Source: Cupriavidus necator (lineage in GTDB: Bacteria > Pseudomonadota > Gammaproteobacteria > Burkholderiales > Burkholderiaceae). From it: 64,000 nucleotides of DNA. Each line of letters starts with the position of its first letter. Positions within the stretch are counted from its first letter, which is position 1. Below the pieces are notes generated by a model. That model did not search any database. It had not been told where the DNA came from and saw only the letters and a program-made list of their open reading frames with translations. Positions 44,468 through 53,720 of the stretch are shown one piece after another. The position numbers were made by a program, and so were the translations under genes. The stretch spans positions 2,777,771 through 2,841,770 of the forward strand of contig CP074390.1 in NCBI GenBank assembly GCA_022041995.1, given 5' to 3'.

Positions 44468-46165
44468 TCAGGGGTTGAGCGTAACCGTAGTCTTGAGGCC
44501 GTCGCCGGTCACCTTGGCCGCGTCAGTCCTCACCGACGCCGTCTTGGCGTTCTCCACGTTGCCGTCGACCAGCGCACCCAGCTTCACGTCCTTGCCGCTA
44601 ATACCTGTCAGCGCAAACGTCACGGGGAACGTGCTGGGTGACTTCGGCGTGAGGGCGTCAACCTGCGCCTGGCTCAGCGCGCCGGCAGACTTGAGCTTGC
44701 CAAGGAACACCGTGAACGGCAGGTTCAGCGAGCCGCCATTGGCGCTGTCGAACAGGTTGTCCGCCACGCCATTGGTCAGGCTTGCGGCAGCCGACACATT
44801 GCCGCTGATCTCGAACGAATAAGTCGTGTTGGCCGGCACCACCACATCCACCAGTTGCGACCCGTTGAACGTCAGCGTCACGTTCTCGATGATGACGTCG
44901 ACCTGGTTGCCGCCGTAGGCATAGCTCAGGCCAGCGCGCACTTGCGACGGGCCGCCATTGAAGGCATCGCCATTCTGCGTCAGCGCGACCTTGATCGAGC
45001 TCAGCGTGCCGCCCGTGACCGAGATCGTGTCGGTGATCGGGTAAGCCTGGCCGTTGATCGTCAGGTTGGACAGCAGGACGTAGTTGGTCAGCTTGACCGC
45101 GTTCGCCACGTTGTTGATCGCGGTGCTGTCCACCGCACTGCCCAGGTCCGCGGCTGCCTGCTGGATCTCGGCGGTATTGCCGGTCGACACGGCGTCGCCG
45201 AGCGCGGCCAGCTTGGCCGCGTTCGACGCATCGGTCAGAGCGGTCGGCGTCACGGCCTTGACCAGCGCGGTGGTCGTGGAGGACTGGGCGCTCTCGGTCA
45301 CGACGTTGATCGATCCGCTTGCCTTCAGCTGCGACAGCGTATCAGCCGGGCTGCTGCTCAGCGCGATGTCGTTCAGCGCCGTGCTCACGCTTAACACCTG
45401 GCTCGTGATCAGCGGGCCGGCCAGTGCGGCCACGTTGGCTGCCACGGCGGCAATGTTCGACTGCAGGCTCGCGGGCAGGCCGCTCTGGGCGTTCTGCACA
45501 GCGCCAGACACCACGTTCGACACCAGCGCGCTGCTGGCCAGGTCAGCCGTGCCCGACGCGCCGGCCACGGCGCTGGCGACCGCCTTGGCAGCCGCTGCGG
45601 CCGCAGCCTCGGCGGTCAGCGTGCCACCCGTGGCCAGGCCCGTCAGCGTCTTGGCGACCTGGTCGACCAGTTGCTGTACCACGACCGCCGCCCTGAGCGT
45701 GGCAGCGTCCTGCATCGGGTCCAGCGTGGCCAGGTCCTTGCCTGCCAGGCCGAGCTTCTCCGCCAGTGCTGCGGCCTGGGTCGGGCCGAGTTGCGCCACC
45801 AGCGTGGTCAGCGGCGAGATCACCGGTGTCACGCCCTCCTTGTACGTCACCGCCGGTGCCTGCAGCACCCCGGTGAACGGCTGGTTAGTACCGATATCGG
45901 TGCCGCCGGTCACCTTGAGCGCGCTCGTGGTGCAACCGGCCGGGAAGGTGAAGTCGCCGGTTGCATTCGTCGTCGCGGTCTTGTTGCTGCAATCGAGGAA
46001 GGTGACCGTCGCGCCGGACAGGTAGAAGTCCACCGCCTTGCCGCTCACGGTGGCAGAAGGCTGGGACGGCGAGGGCGAATCGTCGCCGCCACCGCAAGCA
46101 ACAAGCGTTGCCGCGGCGGCAGCCATGATGCCGAGGGTGAAGATGTTCCGGGTTTTGGTTTGCAC
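44468..46165 (-). CDS. Large surface lipoprotein, unknown function
   Basis: 565 residues. The signal peptide ends in a lipobox TLVAC followed by GGGDDSPSPSQPS, a typical flexible linker after a lipidated Cys. Then a carboxypeptidase-regulatory-like beta domain (VSGKAVDFYLSGATVTFLDC), a long Ala-rich helical region (residues 150-350, EAAAAAAAKAVASAVAGA and similar) and a beta-rich C-terminal part (LTINGQAYPITDTISVTGG). The GTG at 46165 is fixed by GGAGAGAGAAGC upstream. Similar lipoproteins occur in Cupriavidus and Burkholderia without known role. It precedes the barrel gene by 167 bp. Confidence 0.75.
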   Translation of the reverse strand: MQTKTRNIFTLGIMAAAAATLVACGGGDDSPSPSQPSATVSGKAVDFYLSGATVTFLDCSNKTATTNATGDFTFPAGCTTSALKVTGGTDIGTNQPFTGVLQAPAVTYKEGVTPVISPLTTLVAQLGPTQAAALAEKLGLAGKDLATLDPMQDAATLRAAVVVQQLVDQVAKTLTGLATGGTLTAEAAAAAAAKAVASAVAGASGTADLASSALVSNVVSGAVQNAQSGLPASLQSNIAAVAANVAALAGPLITSQVLSVSTALNDIALSSSPADTLSQLKASGSINVVTESAQSSTTTALVKAVTPTALTDASNAAKLAALGDAVSTGNTAEIQQAAADLGSAVDSTAINNVANAVKLTNYVLLSNLTINGQAYPITDTISVTGGTLSSIKVALTQNGDAFNGGPSQVRAGLSYAYGGNQVDVIIENVTLTFNGSQLVDVVVPANTTYSFEISGNVSAAASLTNGVADNLFDSANGGSLNLPFTVFLGKLKSAGALSQAQVDALTPKSPSTFPVTFALTGISGKDVKLGALVDGNVENAKTASVRTDAAKVTGDGLKTTVTLNP

Positions 46166-46458
46166 GCTTCTCTCTCCTGAGATCGATACTTCGGTACGTC
46201 GATACATGGTGGGTAATCCTGCGACGGAATACTGCCGCACACAGTCTCCGGCGCCCTACGCTGCCCTGTCGTGCCACGCTTCGGCTCGCAAGCGGTTTTT
46301 GCTGCAGCAGCTTGCAGATCGCGCCAGCACACAGATAAACAAATCCCCAAATCTGTGTCACCCCTACTTGGCGGGGGATAGCCTGTGCTTGCGCGCAGCC
46401 TCGTAAGCCGCACTGCAGCATCGCCAACGCACGTCCGCCGTGACTCACTACGGCCTTG

Positions 46459-47258
46459 CTAACAGCCGTCTGCACCAGAGCAGAGCGCAGGGAAATCGCC
46501 CGGTCCCAGCCAGCCGGCAATGTATTGCCCCATTGCGTCAAGCAACACGTCTGACGTCAATCCCGCTGCGCCGGCCAATGCCGGGCAGATAATCCACGTG
46601 GTGCCGTCGTGCTCCAGCACGCGCAGGGTCTTGGGCAAGTCAGCGGGCTGCAGGATGTGGTCGGCGCCGCGCACATTCCCGAGAGCGAACGCCTGCACGA
46701 AATCGTCGGCGTGCCGCTCGCCCAGGCATACCACCACCTTTGGCTTCCAGAGCCGGCGGATCCTGTCGATGAAGGCGAAACGCTGACCGTCGCGGCAAAG
46801 CTCGAGGTAACGCTGCCTGGGCACAAGCTCCGGCTGGCCGCGGAATGCCGTCGACCACGGTGTCTGGTTAATCAGGCGCGCTGGCAGCGGAAACAGGCTG
46901 AGCTTGAACTCCGCGCCGTGCGGCGCGTACAGATGATGGTCGAAGTAATGCTTCCAGTCCCGCTCGCCCAGGGACGTGTTGAAGAAATGTGCGCGCGCTG
47001 CGGCCATGATCCTTGCAATCTTCTGGTGCGACTGCCAGCGCTCCATGTGGTCGCGGTGCTTGTGGCGGTACGCAGCGTCCCACGCACTGGGTTGCGCGTG
47101 CGGAACCAGCGGCGCCACCATCGACTCGGCTCTCGGATGCGGTGAACTGTCACAAAACCAGACTGGCGCGTCCGGATTTCCCCTTCCATCCCTACATACG
47201 ACGCGAAATATTCTTCGAGCTGTTCACGCGTAAACACTGTATTCGGTTCTGTTTTCAT
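46459..47258 (-). pseudogene. Conserved hypothetical protein, paralogue 1, one-base frameshift
   Basis: Starts MKTEPNTVFTREQLEEYFASYVGMEG, then the frame is lost; one frame over it continues SMVAPLVPHAQPSAWDAAY to the stop at 46459. One base lost from the C4 run at 47180-47183 accounts for this, and restoring it gives 266 residues colinear with paralogue 2 at 48742-49560. Shared blocks: FKLSLFPLP, KVVVCLGERHADDF, ICPALAGAAGLTSDVLLDAMG. The PKVVVCLGERH strand and a GGNP-type N-terminal segment loosely recall the uracil-DNA-glycosylase fold, but this is a guess. It is divergent from the AraC gene. Confidence 0.7.
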
Positions 47259-47556
47259 GCCTCTACCGCGTGGGTGAGTAAAGGATGCCAAAAGGCTGAG
47301 CCCCCGCTCAGCGATTTGTTGCACCACACAAACTAGGCAGCGGCCGGATTCTGCGCGCGAATCCGCGTGTTTTCTCCCCCCATTCGAGGGATACGTTGTC
47401 ATCTCGTTTCCCTTCGTAAGCGGGGTAACGTTCAACGCAATATCACGGCAATTACGCGCGCGAGGCCTCAATAAACCCATAGCAAGTCAAGCTACAAGCG
47501 TGCCCGCCTGTCACACGTACGTCGTGCGTTTGGGTTAAAGTCGCCCTCGTGCGCCG

Positions 47557-48711
47557 ATGTTCTGTTCTGCACCGGCCGGTAACCAGTCACCAAGCTTCGC
47601 GTCATCGATAGTGCTAAACGTCCCTGCCTCACCGCGCCGCGCTAGCCGGCTCACGCGCGCCGAACCCGAACGCTTGCCGCACAGCCACTTCGAGGTAGGT
47701 GCCGATGGATCGCAGGCCGCCAGAGGTCAGATACTTGCGTGGCGACAACGCGTTGGGCACGTCATGGACCTGGACGTCACGCGCGACAGCCTCCTTGCGC
47801 CCTTCCACGCAGCCATTGACCGCTACCTGATCGCGGACATGTCCTTCACGGACTGCCGCTGTGACGGCGTCACGCTGCAACGCAGCCTCGCGCGTATCTC
47901 GACTGACTCGGCACGGCATCACGCGATACAGGTCTTCGTCGAAGGCAGCGCCGGCTTAGTGGTGGGTGAGCGCCGCAATCCGCAGCCGCGCCACGGAGGT
48001 ATTCTGCTGACGGACCTTGGGCAGCCGATTGAGATGCGGCGCGAGGCCACACGCGCGCTCTCGTTCTTCGTCCCGCGCATAACGATGGATGCCATTTTCA
48101 TGGAAGCCGAGGCCGCGCACGGACGCATCGTCGAAACCGACACACCGCTGAGCCGACTGGCCGTCGCACACGCCGTCGCGCTCAGTCGCGATCTGCCAAC
48201 CATGACACCCGAGGCCGCCGTGCACGCCATGCACACCGGCGTGGAGCTGCTGGTCGGGGCCCTGCGGCGAGGCGTGGGCCTGGACAGCAGCGCTCGCGCC
48301 GCGGTGCGCAGCGCCGTACTGGCACGCGCCCGTCGGCTGATAGACGCCGATCCCGGCCAGGCCGGACTGTCGCCCACCAGGCTGCTGTCAAAGCTGGAAA
48401 TCTCGCGAGCCACCCTTTACCGCTTGTTCGAACCCGAAGGCGGCGTGCAAGCCTATATCCGCAAGAGCCGGCTGCGGGCTGCCGCGCAGGACCTGGTGCG
48501 CTACCCTCACCTGGCTGTCAACGACATCGCCTACGGGCTGGGCTTCAACAGCCCGTCCGACTTTACGCGCGCATTCCGCCGCACCCTCGGCATGTCACCG
48601 CGCGACCTGCGGGCCTACGCCACCGACGCCGGCAACCGTGCCTTCTGGCAAGCCGCGAACGCAGTCCAGGGCAAGGATTATCAGCAATGGATGCAGCGTC
48701 ATGCCGCGTGA
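47557..48711 (+). CDS. AraC-family transcriptional regulator
   Basis: 384 residues. An N-terminal cupin-like sensing part (AraC-binding-like 2 type: QVFVEGSAGLVVGER, LTDLGQPIEMRREA, then ALSFFVPR). The C-terminal double helix-turn-helix runs from about residue 280: LSKLEISRATLYRLFEPEG, then the second helix pair DIAYGLGFNSPSDFTRAFRRTLGMSPRDLR. The DNA-binding half is complete. It lies between two paralogous hypothetical genes, divergent from one and convergent with the other, which makes it their probable regulator. ATG 47557 has no strong site; a start at 47764 would shorten it. Confidence 0.88.
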   Translation: MFCSAPAGNQSPSFASSIVLNVPASPRRASRLTRAEPERLPHSHFEVGADGSQAARGQILAWRQRVGHVMDLDVTRDSLLAPFHAAIDRYLIADMSFTDCRCDGVTLQRSLARISTDSARHHAIQVFVEGSAGLVVGERRNPQPRHGGILLTDLGQPIEMRREATRALSFFVPRITMDAIFMEAEAAHGRIVETDTPLSRLAVAHAVALSRDLPTMTPEAAVHAMHTGVELLVGALRRGVGLDSSARAAVRSAVLARARRLIDADPGQAGLSPTRLLSKLEISRATLYRLFEPEGGVQAYIRKSRLRAAAQDLVRYPHLAVNDIAYGLGFNSPSDFTRAFRRTLGMSPRDLRAYATDAGNRAFWQAANAVQGKDYQQWMQRHAA

Positions 48712-48741
48712 TGACACCGCGGCCGCAGTGGCCAAACGGTG

Positions 48742-49560
48742 TCACACCGAGGCTTCGGTCTCTTCCTGTCGGCGCCGATCGGGCTCTTCTGGCCGCATCT
48801 GGAAATCGGCGATCGTCAGCCACTGGCTGATGAAGTGCCCCATTGCATTCAACAGGACGTCTGATCCCAGGCCGGCAGCGCCGGCCACCGCCGGGCAGAC
48901 AACCAGGCGCGTGCCCTGGTCCTGGTAGACGCGCAGTACCCGTACCTGGTCAGCCGGCTTCAGGACATGCTCGGTGTATGGCTGGCCGCGCATGCCAAAC
49001 GCGTGCAGGTAGTCATCCTCGTGACGCTCGCCCAGGCAGATCACCACCTTGGGGCGCTGGCGCCGGCGCAATGCCTCGATGAAGCGGAAGCGTCCGCCGT
49101 TGCGGCACATTGACAGGTAGTTGACCTTGGGATTGAGTTCGGGCTGCTGACCATACAGCCGCTTCCAGGGCAGCCCGTTGTCCGCGCGAGTCGGCAACGG
49201 AAACAGGCTCAGCTTGAATTCCCAGCCGCGTGCACGGTAGAGATACTCGGCAAGATAGCGCTGCCAGCTGCAGTTATCGCGCCGGGCGAACAACACCATT
49301 TCCCAGGCCGCCGACATGATGCGCGCGATGCGCTGGTGCGTCTGCCACCTTGCCATATCGTGTGCGTGAGCGACACGAAAGTGCGCGTCCCAGGCGTTCG
49401 GCACTCGCTGCGGAGCCAGCGGCGCCGCCAGCGGCAAGCCCACCGTGGTGGGCACATGATCGCAAATCCAGACCGCTGCCGCCGGGTTGCCTCCCTCCAT
49501 GCCCACGAAGGAAGAAAAATAGGCATCCAGCTCATCGCGGGTAAAAACGTTTCCTTTCAT
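48742..49560 (-). CDS. Conserved hypothetical protein, paralogue 2
   Basis: 272 residues from MKGNVFTRDELDAYFSSFVGMEG. The N-terminal block EGGNPAAAVWICDH is followed by an aromatic/His-rich helical stretch (AHAHDMARWQTHQRIARI), FKLSLFPLP, and a Rossmann-like strand RPKVVICLGERHEDDYLHAF, then VVCPAVAGAAGLGSDVLLNAMGHF. The same order of blocks is found in paralogue 1. No signal or membrane segment is present, so it is cytoplasmic. I do not recognise a named family; resemblance of the GGNP and VICLG strands to the uracil-DNA-glycosylase fold is speculative. It is convergent with the AraC gene and ends 31 bp from it. Confidence 0.7.
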   Translation of the reverse strand: MKGNVFTRDELDAYFSSFVGMEGGNPAAAVWICDHVPTTVGLPLAAPLAPQRVPNAWDAHFRVAHAHDMARWQTHQRIARIMSAAWEMVLFARRDNCSWQRYLAEYLYRARGWEFKLSLFPLPTRADNGLPWKRLYGQQPELNPKVNYLSMCRNGGRFRFIEALRRRQRPKVVICLGERHEDDYLHAFGMRGQPYTEHVLKPADQVRVLRVYQDQGTRLVVCPAVAGAAGLGSDVLLNAMGHFISQWLTIADFQMRPEEPDRRRQEETEASV

Positions 49561-50087
49561 GTCTTGCTGCATCCTGCTGAAGATTGCCGTGACACCGGCT
49601 TGAGATCGGCACTACTGCGTTGCGCGCAATGCCAACGCAAGACTCTAGCCGTGGCGGCCCCTCGCACTTGACCATGCGTCTCAAAACGGAAGGTCTCGAC
49701 GTAAAGGTGCCACACAAACATCGCCCCACTTTCCCTTCTTACGCAGGGTACCGACGGGTCACGCTGCACCGCACTATTCGCACCAGAAACACGAAGCACA
49801 CCGGCGCCACCAGCGCGCCGGCAGGAAGAGAGCGTTGCAGTTCCAGGGACGGCACTCAAGGATGCGGCCAGTGGCCGGTCGCTAGCTGACCGCAGCCACG
49901 CCATGGAACCGACTGCCGCAATGCAGTCCCGCACGACTCTGCTTTGTCCGCGCCAAGAGCATGCACACCAAGATGCATGCCAGCGACGAGCCTGGCCGAC
50001 CCTGTGCGCGGCCTGCAAGTTCGGAGGAGACAAAAGGTATGGGCACTCGCTTGAGCGCCCATTACGCGAACGCTTCGGGGGAAGCAA
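49561..50087. other. Intergenic, promoter area of the polysaccharide cluster
   Basis: About 525 bp without a supported gene. The right end carries a short imperfect inverted repeat (GGGCACTCGC and GAGCGCCC near 50040-50062) just before the wcaJ ribosome site, possibly a leader hairpin. Confidence 0.45.
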
Positions 50088-51485
50088 ATGGGTGTCTATC
50101 GCGATATGTTTGCCAGGCATCACGATCAGCTCGCGCTGATGGTTCGCCTGCTCGACGCCGGCGCCATCTGGCTTGCGGCAATACTGGCCACTGAAGCGCG
50201 CTTTGCCAGCGCGCACGCCCCGATCCACCTGTTCGTCCAGTACTTTGGCTGCGCGATCGCCTTCATCGTGTTGCCCGGGTTCGACCTCTACAGCTCATGG
50301 CGCGGCCGCAGCCTGTTCTCGCTCGCCACGCGCCTGCTGTCCGCCTGGAGCCTGGTCTGGCTGATCAGCGTTCTGCTGACCTACCTGCTGCACCAGGCCG
50401 ACGCCCTCTCCCGCTTGTGGATGGTTTACTGGTACGCCTTCTCGCTGGCCGGCCTGCTGGGCCTGCGCGTGGCCAGCCGCGTCGTTCTCAACCTGTTGCG
50501 CGTCACCGGCGCCAACAGCAAGCGCGTGCTTATCGTTGGCTATGGCCGTACCGGACAGGAGATGTACCGCCGCGCGACCGCCAGCCACGCCACCGGATTC
50601 AAGATCAGCGGCATCTACGCCCCCGAAGGCGAGCCCACTCCGGAAGGACGCCGGCGCATCACCGATAGCGCCCAAATCCCCGAGTTCGCACGCGATCAGG
50701 GGATCGATGAGATCTGGCTGACCCTGCCGATGAGCGAGTTCCGCCTGATGCAGGAGATCAACTTCTCCCTGCGCAATGACTTCATTGACATCAAGTGGAT
50801 GCCGAGCGTGCTCGACTTCGACCTGCTCAACCACAACGTCGGCAACTTCCTCGGCATGCCCGCGGTGGAAATGAACAGACCGCCCGCGCTCGGCGTGCGC
50901 GGCACGATCAAGGCCATCTTCGACCGCACCTTTGCTGCGCTCGTCCTCATCGCCCTGTCGCCGCTGTTCCTGATCATTGGCATCCTGATCAAGCGCGACT
51001 CGCCCGGCCCCGTCTTCTTCAAGCAGGAGCGCCTTGGCATGGACGGCCGCGTCATCCACGTCTACAAGTTCCGCAGCATGAAGGTCCACGCCGAGCATGG
51101 CACCGTCACGCAAGCCACCAAAGGCGACAGCCGCATCACGCCGATCGGCGCCTTCCTGCGCCGCACCAGCCTGGATGAGCTGCCGCAGTTTATCAATGTG
51201 CTCAGGGGCGAGATGAGCGTGGTTGGCCCGAGGCCGCATGCCATGGCGCATAACAATATGTACAAGGAGCAGTTGGACTTCTACATGATGCGTCACCGCG
51301 TCAAGCCCGGCATCACGGGCTGGGCCCAGATCAACGGCTACCGCGGCGAGACCGACACCCTGGACAAGATGGCCAAGCGGGTGGAGCACGACATCTTCTA
51401 TATCCGGAACTGGTCGTTCTGGATGGATGTGAGGATTATTTTCTGGACGGCGTTCAAGGGGTGGACGGGGCGGAATGCGTACTGA
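50088..51485 (+). CDS. wcaJ: Undecaprenyl-phosphate glucose/galactose phosphotransferase (WcaJ/GumD type)
   Basis: Starts a surface-polysaccharide repeat unit by moving hexose-1-phosphate from UDP-sugar to undecaprenyl phosphate at the inner membrane. 465 residues: four N-terminal helices, a CoA-binding-like domain (KRVLIVGYGRTGQEMYR), a further helix (FAALVLIALSPLFLIIGILI) and the catalytic tail, with KRDSPGPVFFKQERLG, VYKFRSMKV, RRTSLDELPQFINVL, VVGPRPHA and KPGITGWAQINGYRGETDT. This is the long, polyisoprenyl-phosphate hexose-1-P form. GGGGGAAGC precedes the ATG. First gene of the cluster. Confidence 0.94.
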   Translation: MGVYRDMFARHHDQLALMVRLLDAGAIWLAAILATEARFASAHAPIHLFVQYFGCAIAFIVLPGFDLYSSWRGRSLFSLATRLLSAWSLVWLISVLLTYLLHQADALSRLWMVYWYAFSLAGLLGLRVASRVVLNLLRVTGANSKRVLIVGYGRTGQEMYRRATASHATGFKISGIYAPEGEPTPEGRRRITDSAQIPEFARDQGIDEIWLTLPMSEFRLMQEINFSLRNDFIDIKWMPSVLDFDLLNHNVGNFLGMPAVEMNRPPALGVRGTIKAIFDRTFAALVLIALSPLFLIIGILIKRDSPGPVFFKQERLGMDGRVIHVYKFRSMKVHAEHGTVTQATKGDSRITPIGAFLRRTSLDELPQFINVLRGEMSVVGPRPHAMAHNNMYKEQLDFYMMRHRVKPGITGWAQINGYRGETDTLDKMAKRVEHDIFYIRNWSFWMDVRIIFWTAFKGWTGRNAY

Positions 51486-51734
51486 TCTGTCCGTCCGAGC
51501 CTCAAGGCTACCGCACAGCTCACGCCGTGGGGTTATATCTCGCACCCGCCATCGTGTTCTTTAGCTCTGCTCGTGGTGGGCAAGTATCCCGGGCAAAGCG
51601 CAGGCGCTCAATCGGGAGTTTCACAACAAGCTGATGCACCTGGGCGCCTTTTCGCGGTGGCAGAAGTAGCACCCCGCTTGTGGGTGCGACCACATCCATG
51701 GCCGCCTCCGCCTAACCCTTTCCCTTATTCATCT

Positions 51735-52802
51735 ATGCGCAACTGTATTTTCGTTACGGGCGGTGCGGGCTTCATCGGAGGCAACTTCGTTCTGGACTGG
51801 CTGGCCGATGCCAACGCCGACGAAGTAGTCAACGTCGACAAGCTCACGTACGCCGGCAATCTCAAGACGCTGGCCTCGCTCGACGGCGATAGCCGTCACG
51901 TTTTCTCGGAGACGGATATTTGCGACCGTGCCGCCCTGAACCGCCTGCTGACCACCTACAACCCGCGCGCCGTGGTGCATTTCGCCGCTGAAAGTCACGT
52001 CGATCGCTCGATCAGTGGCCCCGCCGAGTTTATCCAGACCAATATCGTCGGCACCTTCACGCTGCTGGAGGCCGTACGCGCTTACTGGGGCGGCCTGGAC
52101 GACGCAGCCCGTGCGGCCTTCCGCTTCCTCCACGTGTCTACCGACGAGGTATTTGGTTCGCTCGGCCCTAATGACCGGCAGTTCTCGGAATCCACCGCGT
52201 ATGCGCCTAACAGCCCATATTCAGCCTCCAAAGCGGCATCCGACCATCTCGTGCGTGCCTATCACCATACCTATGGGCTGCCGGTGCTGACCACGAACTG
52301 CTCGAATAACTATGGCCCTTATCACTTCCCCGAGAAGCTGATTCCACTGATGATCTCCAATGCGCTAGGCGGCAAGCCGCTTCCCGTGTACGGCGATGGT
52401 CTGAACGTGCGCGATTGGCTTTATGTGGGCGACCACTGTGCCGCCATTCGCGAGGTGCTTGCACATGGCCGCCTGGGGGAGACCTACAACGTGGGCGGCT
52501 GGAACGAGAAGACCAACCTCGACGTCGTACACACGCTGTGCGACCTGCTCGATGAGTTGCGTCCGAAGGCTGCTGGTTCATATCGCAACCAGATCACCTT
52601 TGTTAAGGACCGTCCCGGCCATGACCGGCGCTACGCCATCGATGCGCGCAAGCTCGAGCGCGAACTCGGCTGGAGGCCGGCTGAGACCTTCGAGACCGGC
52701 CTACGCAAGACCGTGCAGTGGTACTTGGATAACCAAGGCTGGGTACAGGATGTGATGTCAGGTGAGTATCGCAACTGGGTGGCAAAGCAATATGCGGCAT
52801 AA
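51735..52802 (+). CDS. rfbB: dTDP-glucose 4,6-dehydratase
   Basis: Second step of dTDP-L-rhamnose synthesis, NAD-bound SDR enzyme, 355 residues. FVTGGAGFIGGNFVLDW NAD site, HFAAESHVDRSI, the active-site block HVSTDEVFGSL with Thr-Asp-Glu, and YSASKAASDHLV with the Tyr-x3-Lys pair; then NNYGPYHFPEKLIPL and PVYGDGLNVRDWLYV. ATG 51735 gives the usual MRNCIFVTGG. Overlaps rfbD by 11 bases. The rfbBDAC set is contiguous. Confidence 0.96.
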   Translation: MRNCIFVTGGAGFIGGNFVLDWLADANADEVVNVDKLTYAGNLKTLASLDGDSRHVFSETDICDRAALNRLLTTYNPRAVVHFAAESHVDRSISGPAEFIQTNIVGTFTLLEAVRAYWGGLDDAARAAFRFLHVSTDEVFGSLGPNDRQFSESTAYAPNSPYSASKAASDHLVRAYHHTYGLPVLTTNCSNNYGPYHFPEKLIPLMISNALGGKPLPVYGDGLNVRDWLYVGDHCAAIREVLAHGRLGETYNVGGWNEKTNLDVVHTLCDLLDELRPKAAGSYRNQITFVKDRPGHDRRYAIDARKLERELGWRPAETFETGLRKTVQWYLDNQGWVQDVMSGEYRNWVAKQYAA

Positions 52803-53709
52803 GACCCCCTCAATCCCGACGCTCCTTGTAACGGGAAGCAGCGGTCAGGTGGGCTTCGAACTGCGCCGCAGCTTGGCGCCGCTGGGTCGCGTGGTAGCAC
52901 TCGATCGCGCCGGCTGCGACCTTTCGCGACCGGACGAATTGCGCCGCGTTGTGCGCGAGCTTCGCCCAGACGTGATCGTCAATCCCGCCGCCTACACCGC
53001 CGTGGACAAGGCCGAGACCGACATCGAGGCAGCCTACGCCATCAACAGTGTTGCGCCGGGCGTCCTGGCCGAGGAAGCCAAGACGCTGGGCAGCTTGTTG
53101 GTGCACTACTCCACCGACTACGTATTCGACGGCAGCAAGGACGGCAGCTATGTTGAGACCGACATAGTCAACCCGCAATCCGTCTATGGCAAGAGCAAAC
53201 TCGCCGGCGAGCAGGCCATCGCCGCGGCCGGCGCGCAGGCCTTAGTGCTGCGCACCTGCTGGGTGGCCGGCGCGCACGGTAGCAACTTCGCCAAGACCAT
53301 GCTCAAGCTCGGCCGCGAGCGCGACAGCTTGCGCGTTATCGCTGACCAGTTCGGTGCGCCCACAACCGCCTCGTTGATAGCCGACGTAACTGCCCAGATT
53401 GTGGCGCGCCACTGGCTGTCTGGTGGGCCAGCCGCGTTTGCCGCCGGCGTCTACCACTTGGCGGCCGCTGGCGAGACAAGCTGGCATGGCTATGCCACTG
53501 AGGTGCTACGCATGGCAGCAGCTCGGGGCGTCCCGCTACAGGTGAACCTGGAGCACATCGAAGCAATTCCGGCTACCGCGTACCCATTGCCGGCGCCACG
53601 TCCTGCCAATTCACGGCTGAATACCAGCAAGCTGCGCGAGACCTTCGGCATCCATTTCCCGGACTGGCAACAAGGCATTCGATTGCTGCTGGACCAGATC
53701 CTCCACTGA
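52792..53709 (+). CDS. rfbD: dTDP-4-dehydrorhamnose reductase
   Basis: Last step of dTDP-L-rhamnose synthesis, NADPH-dependent. 305 residues. VTGSSGQVGFELRRSL cofactor loop, NPAAYTAVDKAE, YSTDYVFDGS, PQSVYGKSKLAGEQA with Tyr-x3-Lys, LRTCWVAG. ATG 52792 begins inside the end of rfbB, showing coupling; a start 30 bp earlier is less likely. Standard length and order (B-D-A-C). Confidence 0.95.
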   Translation: MRHKTPSIPTLLVTGSSGQVGFELRRSLAPLGRVVALDRAGCDLSRPDELRRVVRELRPDVIVNPAAYTAVDKAETDIEAAYAINSVAPGVLAEEAKTLGSLLVHYSTDYVFDGSKDGSYVETDIVNPQSVYGKSKLAGEQAIAAAGAQALVLRTCWVAGAHGSNFAKTMLKLGRERDSLRVIADQFGAPTTASLIADVTAQIVARHWLSGGPAAFAAGVYHLAAAGETSWHGYATEVLRMAAARGVPLQVNLEHIEAIPATAYPLPAPRPANSRLNTSKLRETFGIHFPDWQQGIRLLLDQILH

Positions 53710-53720
53710 GTATTCGCACC

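Noticed and set aside
51593..51667. Possible C-terminal gene scrap (KAQALNREFHNKLMHLG and onward)
   Set aside because: Protein-like for 24 codons before a stop, but no upstream frame or recognised family; left unannotated.
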